Of a stretch of DNA of 64,000 bases, positions 15,850-23,124 are shown in pieces. Under the pieces are notes generated by a model. That model did not search any database. It worked only from the letters and a program-made list of their open reading frames with translations, and was not told the origin of the DNA. The first letter of the stretch is position 1. Each line of letters opens with the position of its first letter. The DNA lies in the NCBI GenBank assembly GCA_049303905.1, contig JBAQNP010000011.1, positions 1-64,000 on the forward strand, read 5' to 3'. The position numbers were made by a program, and so were the translations under genes. The DNA comes from UBA2206 sp049303905 (GTDB lineage Bacteria > Patescibacteriota > Minisyncoccia > Moranbacterales > UBA2206).

Positions 15850-17034
15850 TTAAATTTTAAATATTTTTTCCATCCTATCAAACGCTCGGTTGATGTCGTG
15901 CTCGGTTCGGCCAAAACTCAAACGAATGTGACCTTCACCACTTGGACCAAAGGCCACTCCTGGGACAACTGCTACCTGAGCTTTTTCTAGCATCCAAAAA
16001 GCAAATCTGAAAGAAAAACTTTCCGGTGCTTCGATTGAACCAAAGTCAAAATCTTTTTTTATAATTTTTGGGAAAACATAATAAGCGCTTTCTGGTCGAA
16101 CATAGCTGAAAATATGTTTCAGCTTATCCAGGCGAGCACAAACTAAATCTCGCCGTTTCAGATATTGTTTATTGAAAAAAATCACATCCTTTTCCGCCAT
16201 TTCTAACGCCCCCATAGCTGCATACTGAGAAATAACTGGGGCGCAAGTGACAAGAGAATCATGCACTTTCAAAATTTCAGCAACAATACTTTCATCCGAG
16301 TGGAGATATCCGACGCGATACCCTGTCATGGCATAGGATTTAGAGAAACTAAATAGTCGGATGACTCTTTTTCGAAGCTCTGGAATTTCCGCTAAACTAA
16401 AAATTTTTTCTTTTCGAGCAAAAGTAAAATCCTTGTACACTTCATCTGAAATCAAAAATAAATTATGTTTTTTGGCGAGCTCAGCTAATCCCAAAAGCTG
16501 TTCCTTGGAATAGATAGTGCCGGTGGGATTATTGGGATTACAATAGAAAATGGCTTTGGTTTTTGGGGTGATAGCTTTCTCAAATTTTTCCAGTTCAAAA
16601 CTCCAATCTTTTTCTTCATTGAGTCCCACAAAAACTGGCGTGCAACCGCAAAGAATAATCACTTCGCGATACGAGGTATAAGTTGGTTCAGGGATAATTA
16701 TCTCATCTCCTGAATTTGTGATTGCCAATAGCGTGGCGGTTATTCCTTCAATTGAACCAGCAGTCACAATGATTTCTTTTTCAAAATCATAAAACATATT
16801 ATCCTGGGCCAACTTGACTTCAATCAGTTCGCGAAGTTCCGAAAGTCCCGGAGAAAGTGAATATTTGGAAACAACACCATTTTTAAGTGCCAACTCCACT
16901 CGCCTTTTTATCCCTGACGGCGTATCAAAACTTGGCACGCCCTGCGCCAAAGAAATGACATCTGGAAACTTGGAAGCCCGAAGCTCCATCTGCTTTATCA
17001 CTGAAAGTCGAAGATCTTTTGTGCGTTCAAACAT
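15850..17034 (-). CDS. PLP-dependent class I/II aminotransferase
   Basis: 394 residues, full length. AspC-type features: YSLSPGLSELRELI, NPNNPTGTIYS (residue contacts to PLP), SDEVYKDF, the Schiff-base lysine in SFSKSYAMTGYRVGY, and a C-terminal IRLSFG with the carboxylate-binding Arg. It is followed by the MurF-like gene and preceded by the double Ddl, 14 nt away. Aspartate, alanine or aromatic amino acids are possible substrates. Context suggests amino-acid supply to the cell wall. Confidence 0.9.
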   Translation of the reverse strand: MFERTKDLRLSVIKQMELRASKFPDVISLAQGVPSFDTPSGIKRRVELALKNGVVSKYSLSPGLSELRELIEVKLAQDNMFYDFEKEIIVTAGSIEGITATLLAITNSGDEIIIPEPTYTSYREVIILCGCTPVFVGLNEEKDWSFELEKFEKAITPKTKAIFYCNPNNPTGTIYSKEQLLGLAELAKKHNLFLISDEVYKDFTFARKEKIFSLAEIPELRKRVIRLFSFSKSYAMTGYRVGYLHSDESIVAEILKVHDSLVTCAPVISQYAAMGALEMAEKDVIFFNKQYLKRRDLVCARLDKLKHIFSYVRPESAYYVFPKIIKKDFDFGSIEAPESFSFRFAFWMLEKAQVAVVPGVAFGPSGEGHIRLSFGRTEHDINRAFDRMEKIFKI

Positions 17035-17048
17035 TTTATAAGTAAAAA

Positions 17049-19415
17049 TTACTGCGATGAATTTCTAATAATATTTTCCAAAAATTCAACTGGATATATA
17101 GGTGGATTTTCTGCTAAAGCCTGATGAAAAATTACTGTCGAAGGAGTAAGTGCGGGAGTAGTATTCGCTTCTATAATTATCAATTCGCCAGACGCAATAT
17201 TCATAAATGCATCGATTCGCACATAATTTTCCACACCCAAAGCATTGGCAACTATCTCCATTCGTTTCATAGCTTTTTCCACAACAGATTTAGGCACAAA
17301 TTTTTCCGGCGGTGGCGTAATATTTATTCCTGTTCCGCCTTGAAATTTCTCTTCTAAGGTTAGGACACTGCCCATTGCCACAGTCATGCTTGGCTTCATA
17401 GCTTGCATCTTTCCTTTCTTACCTATTAGCCCCATCGTTATCTCAATATAACCAGTTTTTTTCTGCCATAATATTTCTTTGCCAACCACTTTCACCTTAT
17501 CAGTCACGATAAATTCTTCAAACATAATATCCTTCATCGGATTACTTGGCATCTCAATTATCCCGTGCTGATTTTTCAATAGACCATTTTCTATACAATT
17601 TTTATTAGCAATAATATGCTTTATGTAGATTCCTAAATCATTTGAATTGTGAAGTTGGGCTATGCCAGAACTGCAACCATCGTCCACTGGTTTTACGATA
17701 ATATTTTTTGCATTTAACTCTTGAAGTAATTTCTTCCAATAATTTTCAAAATCTTTTTTTGCAAAATCCTTGAACATGCCAACTTTTTCTTTTTTCTTTT
17801 TAGCCGTATAAATTCCCTTACAGGATAATTCTTTAACCACCTCCCCTGTCATATATTTATCCATTGAAAGCTTTGATGACGCAGAACCCGAACCATTAAA
17901 TGCTAACTTAGCTTTTTCTAACATTGCCTGCAGAGTTCCATCCTCGCCTATTCCGCCGTGCAAACCAATAAAGACGTACTTCGAATTTTTGATGAAATTT
18001 TTCAGAGTAATTTTTTTAGGTAATATTAATTTTTCATTTATGTCCCCTGATTCCGGACTTAATTTATCAATAACTCTTTGAATTAATATTTTCAGCCTAG
18101 CCTCATCTTGAGGCGCATTTTTGCAAGTTTCTGTAATTTCCTCAACAGTATGATTTAGAGTAAGTGAATAAGGCAGATGCCAGACATTACGATCAATATC
18201 CAATAGGTATGGCTCGGGTGAATATAGTTTTGATTTTTTTAATTTTAGCCACGCATTTGTGCCACTCATAACTGAGACTTGTCTTTCAGCTGTATCGCCA
18301 CCAAATATAACATTAATTTTTTTCTTTTCTGTTAAGTTTTTTTTCTTTTTTGGAAATTTTAAATTATATCTTCGGCAAGCATTTTTCACAACATAGCTCA
18401 AAAAATCACCGTGACTCATCCCTATTTTTGCCGACTGCATAAACAAGAAACTATTTTGTTCCATGCCACTAATGGGATTGAAATCGGAAAACCAAATTTT
18501 TCCATCCGGCAATAGCCACCCATCAAAACGTGCAAAATCACGCATACCAAAGAGAGTAAAAATTTGCTGGGCTTGAATCTGTATCCTTTCAATCACATCA
18601 TTGTCAAATCTTGGTGGACAATGATAAGTAACCTGCCTGGTTGCTAAATATTTTTTTCGATAATCGAAAATATTATAATCCTTATTATGAATTTCTATTT
18701 CTGTGGGGATAATAGAAACGGGTTGCCCAAATCTGTTTTGAAGGATTATTACGGTAAATTCAATACCCCTGCAAAAAGGTTCGATAACCACCCGATCATC
18801 AACGCTGTCAAAAATTATCTGTGCATTCTTGATTGCTCCCCTAAAATCATCCGCCACATAAACTGCAATTGATGAGCCTCCGTTAGCCGGTTTGACAATG
18901 GCCTTTTTTATTTTATTTTCTATAAAAAAATTTCTAACGGCCTTATCGTTATTTTTCCCTTTTTTTATGACAACTGAAGGAAGAGTATGGAAATTATATT
19001 TTTTTATATATTCATTGGCGTTGTATTTATCAAAAGCCTTTTTGCAAGCATTAGATGAAGAACCCACAAAAGAAATATCATTTTTTTCAAGCAATTCTTG
19101 AATTTCTCCATCTTCGCCAAATTTTCCGTGAATAACCGGGAAAACTAAATCGAATTTTTTCAAATACTCTACTAGCTCCTTCTGATTTAATGGTTTTGAA
19201 TTTTGAGCTAATTTGAAATCAAAATCTGACGGAGTGTTTGAATATAGCATTGCTCGCGAAATTTTGTACGCCTTTTTATTTTGATCAAAATATATCGGAA
19301 GGATATCTAGGGACGCTGACTGAAGATGATCACATACTGAACGAGCAGAATTCAAAGAAATTCCTCGCTCAAGAGATGGCCCTCCGCATAATAAAGCTAA
19401 TTTAAATTTTTTCAT
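17049..19415 (-). CDS. Tandem fusion of two D-alanine-D-alanine ligase-like ATP-grasp units
   Basis: 788 residues, twice the usual Ddl length. Unit 1 (about 1-355) has LLCGGPSLERGISLNSA, HGKFGEDGEIQ and IVKPANGGSS, but ends with DFNPISGM. Unit 2 (about 368-788) has VIFGGDTAERQVSVMSG, HGGIGEDGTLQ, IVKPVDDGCSSGI and the more classical IIEANTTPALTPST. Both keep the ATP-grasp framework. The two may form a pseudo-dimer with one active and one divergent site, making D-Ala-D-Ala or a related depsipeptide for peptidoglycan. It heads an operon with the aminotransferase and the MurF-like protein. Confidence 0.88.
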   Translation of the reverse strand: MKKFKLALLCGGPSLERGISLNSARSVCDHLQSASLDILPIYFDQNKKAYKISRAMLYSNTPSDFDFKLAQNSKPLNQKELVEYLKKFDLVFPVIHGKFGEDGEIQELLEKNDISFVGSSSNACKKAFDKYNANEYIKKYNFHTLPSVVIKKGKNNDKAVRNFFIENKIKKAIVKPANGGSSIAVYVADDFRGAIKNAQIIFDSVDDRVVIEPFCRGIEFTVIILQNRFGQPVSIIPTEIEIHNKDYNIFDYRKKYLATRQVTYHCPPRFDNDVIERIQIQAQQIFTLFGMRDFARFDGWLLPDGKIWFSDFNPISGMEQNSFLFMQSAKIGMSHGDFLSYVVKNACRRYNLKFPKKKKNLTEKKKINVIFGGDTAERQVSVMSGTNAWLKLKKSKLYSPEPYLLDIDRNVWHLPYSLTLNHTVEEITETCKNAPQDEARLKILIQRVIDKLSPESGDINEKLILPKKITLKNFIKNSKYVFIGLHGGIGEDGTLQAMLEKAKLAFNGSGSASSKLSMDKYMTGEVVKELSCKGIYTAKKKKEKVGMFKDFAKKDFENYWKKLLQELNAKNIIVKPVDDGCSSGIAQLHNSNDLGIYIKHIIANKNCIENGLLKNQHGIIEMPSNPMKDIMFEEFIVTDKVKVVGKEILWQKKTGYIEITMGLIGKKGKMQAMKPSMTVAMGSVLTLEEKFQGGTGINITPPPEKFVPKSVVEKAMKRMEIVANALGVENYVRIDAFMNIASGELIIIEANTTPALTPSTVIFHQALAENPPIYPVEFLENIIRNSSQ

Positions 19416-19429
19416 TCTAGTAAATCTTA

Positions 19430-19960
19430 TTATTCAATACAACAGTCGATGGCTTTTCGCACTAATTCGCCAAGTTTACCCATAAAACCTGATTTCACTT
19501 CATCATTTTTATCAATCGCCTGTTCATCAATTTTTTTCACGTCCCCAGTGCTAATAACTTTCATGTTTATCCCCCAGAATAAAGAATAGAGGTCATAAGC
19601 TTTTTGGAATAGTTCACGCGCCTCTTCTTTTTTGCCCATGCCTTGCTGTTTAGTACCCACTTCCATGAGACGCATCGAGGCTGCCAAAAGATGTTTTGAA
19701 ATACACCAGACTTCCCCTTCCGGTTCTTTGACAATTTTTCGAAGCAAATCTCCTCGCATTTTTCTCACTTCTTGCAAGAGATCAAAATATTCCGGTTTAC
19801 CTAATTTTGCGCCAGTAAAAAAGAAATGTTCTTCGATACTCACTAAATTCATAATCGCAATTGACAAATCTTGATCCGAACTCAAATCAAGCTTGTCCTG
19901 CTTTTTCATGGTGTCGACTTTTTCAATTAGTTCATTAAGATTGTTGATTGGATTGTTCAT
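19430..19960 (-). CDS. Hypothetical helical protein, 176 residues
   Basis: Mostly helical, soluble protein (ISKHLLAASMRLMEVGTKQQ; EARELFQKAYDLYSLFWGI), with a TPR-like look and two Cys near the end. The first gene of the Ddl run; it ends 14 nt before the Ddl start. I have no function for it. Confidence 0.7.
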   Translation of the reverse strand: MNNPINNLNELIEKVDTMKKQDKLDLSSDQDLSIAIMNLVSIEEHFFFTGAKLGKPEYFDLLQEVRKMRGDLLRKIVKEPEGEVWCISKHLLAASMRLMEVGTKQQGMGKKEEARELFQKAYDLYSLFWGINMKVISTGDVKKIDEQAIDKNDEVKSGFMGKLGELVRKAIDCCIE

Positions 19961-20037
19961 AATGTTTCACATTTACGAAATTACGAATTAAGCGAAAGTA
20001 CGAATTCGTAATTTAGTTAGATTCGTATTTTCGTAAA

Positions 20038-20553
20038 TTAACATGTTAAAAAATAAAAAACGCCACTCATAATTCCCAGTATTGCGACTGGCACAACCAC
20101 TTTTTGAAATGGGAAAAAAACTTTGTCATTATTTTTCTTTTTGAGATATGCGTTTAAAAATACCGCCACAAGGAAAAAAATACTACCTGAAATTATCCCG
20201 AGCAACAATTTGTCCATTCCCCAAAGCTTATTGGCCGGATGTCCAATCATCTCACTTCTATACAACGGTCCGATAGTAAAAACATAGAATAGGCCGGCGA
20301 CTAGAATTTTTCTGAAATAAAATTTTATATTTTTCCTTTTCAGCCAATCAATTGTCCAAATTATCATTGAAACCAAAAGTCCTCCAATCCAAAGACCGGA
20401 AATTGTATCGTCAATTCCCAAGTATTGCGAAAGTCCCACGCAAGCACTCACCGCTACCACACAAACAGGGCAAACTGCCTGCGCACCGCGGGCAAAAAGA
20501 AAAATTACCGTTAGTAGAAAAATTATTAAATATTTTTTAAATTCATTGTTCAT
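20038..20553 (-). CDS. Membrane protein with periplasmic CPVC motif
   Basis: 171 residues, five hydrophobic segments. The first is signal-like and ends with AVCPVC (C28, C31) plus C38, so a CxxC pair lies just outside the membrane. Further TM helices follow at about 50-65, 82-98, 110-132 and 152-170. It lies 20 nt downstream of a thioredoxin-like lipoprotein and is very likely its partner in extracytoplasmic thiol exchange. The arrangement recalls DsbD/VKOR logic, but the sequence is not clearly either family. Confidence 0.75.
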   Translation of the reverse strand: MNNEFKKYLIIFLLTVIFLFARGAQAVCPVCVVAVSACVGLSQYLGIDDTISGLWIGGLLVSMIIWTIDWLKRKNIKFYFRKILVAGLFYVFTIGPLYRSEMIGHPANKLWGMDKLLLGIISGSIFFLVAVFLNAYLKKKNNDKVFFPFQKVVVPVAILGIMSGVFYFLTC

Positions 20554-20573
20554 TGTTCTTTGTTCGTTGATTA

Positions 20574-20930
20574 TTATTTTATTTTATTCTTAAAAAATTC
20601 AATCACATCCTTATCGCCAACATAGCATTTATCATCCGCCCAAAGCAAAGGCACACCGATTGATTTCGTATCAATTCCGCATTTGCCGGCTTTTTCCGCC
20701 AGAAAGGCTGAGTTATTTTTATTATGATACACTTCACCCTCGGAAAAATCTACTTTTTCTTTTATCTTATTCTCCTCAATATATTTTTCTACAATTTTAC
20801 AATGCGGACACTCTTGTCCATAAAAAAATATAATCGAGGCATTCTTGTCCACATCTCCACTGTTTTGCCCGCAACCGGACAAAATTAAGCTAAATCCTAG
20901 AAAAACGGCAGTTAAAAAATATTTATTCAT
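20574..20930 (-). CDS. Thioredoxin/glutaredoxin-like lipoprotein
   Basis: 118 residues. Lipobox LSGC with Cys20 as the lipidated residue. The redox motif CPHC (C41-C44) follows the first strand IIFFYGQE. A GVPLLWADDKCYVG segment provides the cis-proline of the thioredoxin fold. It is probably an outward-facing, membrane-anchored thiol reductase or isomerase. Co-directional with the CPVC membrane protein. Confidence 0.85.
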   Translation of the reverse strand: MNKYFLTAVFLGFSLILSGCGQNSGDVDKNASIIFFYGQECPHCKIVEKYIEENKIKEKVDFSEGEVYHNKNNSAFLAEKAGKCGIDTKSIGVPLLWADDKCYVGDKDVIEFFKNKIK

Positions 20931-20996
20931 TATTGTTGATTTTTAAATTATTACATTTAACATTAATTATACTAGCATAAAACCAAAAAATACAAA

Positions 20997-21020
20997 ACAG
21001 CCCCGCCTAAACGGGACTGT
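20997..21020 (-). terminator. Terminator of the RRM-protein gene
   Basis: ACAG-C-CCCG / CGGG-A-CTGT stem with a 6-nt loop, followed on the minus strand by TTTTGTATTTTTT. Confidence 0.75.
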
Positions 21021-21060
21021 CCTATTATTCGCATGTGCCTTTCGCTAAGGCTTTCACATA

Positions 21061-21387
21061 CTAGAATCGGTCTCTTCGTCCGCCGAAATCTCGGCCACGA
21101 CCATTTCCGCCTCCAAAGCCACCTGTGCGAGGTCGGTCTTCTTTTGGTCGGGCTTCATTAACAGTCAATGCTCGTCCTTCGACTTCTTTTCCATTGAACA
21201 TGTCAATTGCAGCTGTCGCTTCCGCGTCAGAACTCATTTCAACGAATCCAAAACCCTTGGATCGTCCAGACATTCTGTCGGTGATGATCATTGCAGAAGC
21301 TACTGTTCCCGCTGCGGAAAACATTTCTTTTAATGATTCATCGTTTACGCTGTAGGGCAAATTGCCTACATATAGTTTTTGTGCCAT
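21061..21387 (-). CDS. RRM-type RNA-binding protein with Gly/Arg tail
   Basis: 108 residues. One RNA-recognition motif with RNP2 KLYVGNLP (4-11) and RNP1 KGFGFVEM (44-51), then an RG-rich tail (TGGFGGGNGRGRDFGGRRDR) that can bind RNA non-specifically. It resembles the cyanobacterial Rbp group, often cold-induced RNA chaperones. The mRNA leader has a strong hairpin immediately upstream of the start. Confidence 0.93.
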   Translation of the reverse strand: MAQKLYVGNLPYSVNDESLKEMFSAAGTVASAMIITDRMSGRSKGFGFVEMSSDAEATAAIDMFNGKEVEGRALTVNEARPKEDRPRTGGFGGGNGRGRDFGGRRDRF

Positions 21388-21398
21388 TTTCTTACTTG

Positions 21399-21430
21399 CC
21401 CCGCTATTCTGTTTACAGAATTTTGCGGGG
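21399..21430 (-). promoter_or_regulatory. Hairpin in the RRM-protein 5' leader
   Basis: CCCCGC/GCGGGG and ATTCTGT/ACAGAAT pair with a 2-nt loop and a small bulge. The hairpin ends 11 nt before the ATG, next to the AAGTAAG ribosome-binding site. It could act as a thermosensor or an autoregulatory site. Confidence 0.55.
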
Positions 21431-21569
21431 TTGCCTTATTTAATTTAATATTGCAAGGCGACCTCTCTCATATCGCTTGTTCCTTACTTTTTTTAGATAA
21501 GGCAAAACTTACTGAGAAGACTTACAACTAAAAAGATTGTAGCTTAAAAAATAAATTACGTCAATCTCA

Positions 21570-22397
21570 TTAGGGAGCAATTTTTTCTACGCTTTGCCCC
21601 ATCGGAATTTCATTCGTTTCAATTTGTTCTGTTTGAGGTTGACTTACTTTATCATCCTCATTTTCCTCCGGCACTACTGGCGCAACTTCTGGCGGTAATT
21701 CCCCTTTTTGCAGACTGGCATATCCAAAGAAAGCGTTGAAACGATTAGACCAAATCAAGACATTATAATACTTATCCAAATCAACTAACTTCTCAACTTT
21801 ATAGTTAACATTTCCTGTGGTTGATTTCATCACACCTAAATCAATAGCATCATCTGGATTAAGATTCGAAACTGGCGAAAGATAGATGTGCATATCTTGC
21901 CCATTGACCATTTCAAAACCTTCCAATCGCAAAAAAAATTCTCCTTCGCTTTTTACAAAAAGTGCTTTGCCTTTCAAAATTTGTTCTACATTATTGAATC
22001 TTCCTTGAGAAACAATTTCTCCATTAGCTGGGAAAGCTTCGTCTAGATTCTCAATTTCTATAACCTTTCCTGGTTCTTGCAAATTGGAAGAAATTGAATT
22101 TTTTGGCAGTGGGCGCGGAGCATTTTTCTTCTTTTTCACCAGAAAAATCACTCCCGCAATGATGGCTAAAATCAGAACTATAATCAAAACTAGAAACACT
22201 ATTTTCTTCCAAGTTTTTTTCTGATAGGTTTTTCGCATTACCACTTTTGGTTTTCTGAATTTTTTGAAAGGATTAGTGACCCTAATCGTTTTTATTTTCT
22301 CCATTATATCCCCTATCGCCTTTTTTATCACTTCTTTTTTGATAATAGTTTTTTTAGTTTTATTGATTTTTCTAACTTTTATAATTTGCTTTTTCAT
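21570..22397 (-). CDS. Membrane-anchored DM13-domain protein
   Basis: 275 residues: a Lys-rich cytoplasmic N-terminus, a TM helix at about 66-88, a DM13 domain at about 125-235 (GRFNNVEQILKGKALF; GQDMHIYLSP; DLGVMKSTTGNVNYKV; VLIWSNRFNAFFGYASL) and an acidic Pro/Glu tail. DM13 is a beta-sandwich proposed to act in extracytoplasmic redox chemistry. The usual cysteine (VIWC) is Ser here (LIWSN), so electron transfer is doubtful. A long-range inverted repeat precedes the start. Confidence 0.85.
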   Translation of the reverse strand: MKKQIIKVRKINKTKKTIIKKEVIKKAIGDIMEKIKTIRVTNPFKKFRKPKVVMRKTYQKKTWKKIVFLVLIIVLILAIIAGVIFLVKKKKNAPRPLPKNSISSNLQEPGKVIEIENLDEAFPANGEIVSQGRFNNVEQILKGKALFVKSEGEFFLRLEGFEMVNGQDMHIYLSPVSNLNPDDAIDLGVMKSTTGNVNYKVEKLVDLDKYYNVLIWSNRFNAFFGYASLQKGELPPEVAPVVPEENEDDKVSQPQTEQIETNEIPMGQSVEKIAP

Positions 22398-22402
22398 TTT
22401 TT

Positions 22403-22556
22403 TTATTTACCCTGTTAAATAAAATTTGTCCCTTATACTAAGAAACATCCTATTTTAATTATTGTTATTTATTTTTTTCACCTACTGTTTACCTAGATAT
22501 ATCCAAATCTAATTTTAATTTTTTTTAAAAATTAAAATTATTTAACAGGGTGAATT
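22403..22556 (-). promoter_or_regulatory. Long-range inverted repeat in the DM13 gene leader
   Basis: TTACCCTGTTAAATAA (from 22407) pairs with TTATTTAACAGGGTGAA (from 22539) across about 115 nt. On the mRNA the proximal arm reads AACAGGGTAAAT just before the ATG. The same proximal arm precedes ahcY, and the same design precedes the gene at 54928. Confidence 0.5.
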
Positions 22557-22684
22557 CCTAATATAATTATAATCCAAAAACAAAAAACTTGCCAGAATTA
22601 TTCGAAATTAATAAAACCTTGATTTATTTGAAATGTTTGATATAATCAAATTGTTAGATAAATAGTCCTTGAGGCTATTTAAAA

Positions 22685-22709
22685 TTGACAATTAAATATT
22701 CCGCGATAG
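22685..22709 (+). repeat. Left copy of a 25-bp direct repeat (5' end of tRNA-Asn)
   Basis: TTGACAATTAAATATTCCGC... matches 23038-23062 at 24 of 25 positions. The last 10 nt are the first 10 nt of tRNA-Asn. The repeats bracket the GIY-YIG gene. GC-rich palindromes follow at 22709-22763. Confidence 0.8.
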
Positions 22710-22777
22710 TCCCGACGCAAGGTCGGGATCCCGACTTCTGTCTGGAGACAGAACGTCGGAGCTCAATCAAAAATCCA

Positions 22778-23041
22778 ATGCCACATGTTTACATATTAGA
22801 AAGCATAAACGATGGTCGGTATTATATAGGTAGTACCGCTGATTTAAAGTCTAGGATAAAACATCATATTGGTGGGCACACTCCAAGTACCAAAAGATTT
22901 GGTAAAATTAAATTAGTCTTTTCTCAAGAATATGCAACATTGAAAGAGGTTAGAATTATTGAGAAAAAACTAAAGAAATTAAAGAGAAAAGATTATTTGC
23001 AGAAAATAATCAAGGATGGTTTTATAAAAATAAAACCTTGA
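22778..23041 (+). CDS. GIY-YIG superfamily endonuclease, small free-standing type
   Basis: 87 residues from the ATG at 22778; the upstream in-frame ATG at 22685 would translate the repeat and is rejected. The motif reads HVYILESINDGRYYIGST with the characteristic Tyr pair, then DLKSRIKHHIGG with the catalytic-region Arg. No DNA-binding module is attached. It lies between two copies of the tRNA-Asn 5' end and ends a few bases before the real tRNA, so it looks like a tiny mobile unit of 353 bp. Confidence 0.85.
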   Translation: MPHVYILESINDGRYYIGSTADLKSRIKHHIGGHTPSTKRFGKIKLVFSQEYATLKEVRIIEKKLKKLKRKDYLQKIIKDGFIKIKP

Positions 23042-23062
23042 CAACTAAATATTCCGCGATAG
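23038..23062 (+). repeat. Right copy of the 25-bp direct repeat
   Basis: Spans the tRNA-Asn leader and first 10 nt of the tRNA; partner of 22685-22709. Confidence 0.8.
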
Positions 23063-23124
23063 CTCAATGGTAGAGCAGTTGACTGTTAATCAATTGGTTC
23101 CAGGTTCGAGTCCTGGTCGCGGAG
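23053..23124 (+). tRNA. tRNA-Asn (GTT)
   Basis: 72 nt. Acceptor TCCGCGA/TCGCGGA, D-arm AGCTCAATGGTAGAGCA, anticodon loop CTGTTAA (GTT), T-arm GGTTCGAGTCC. CCA not encoded. The serine recombinase ORF runs into its 3' half from the other strand. Confidence 0.95.
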
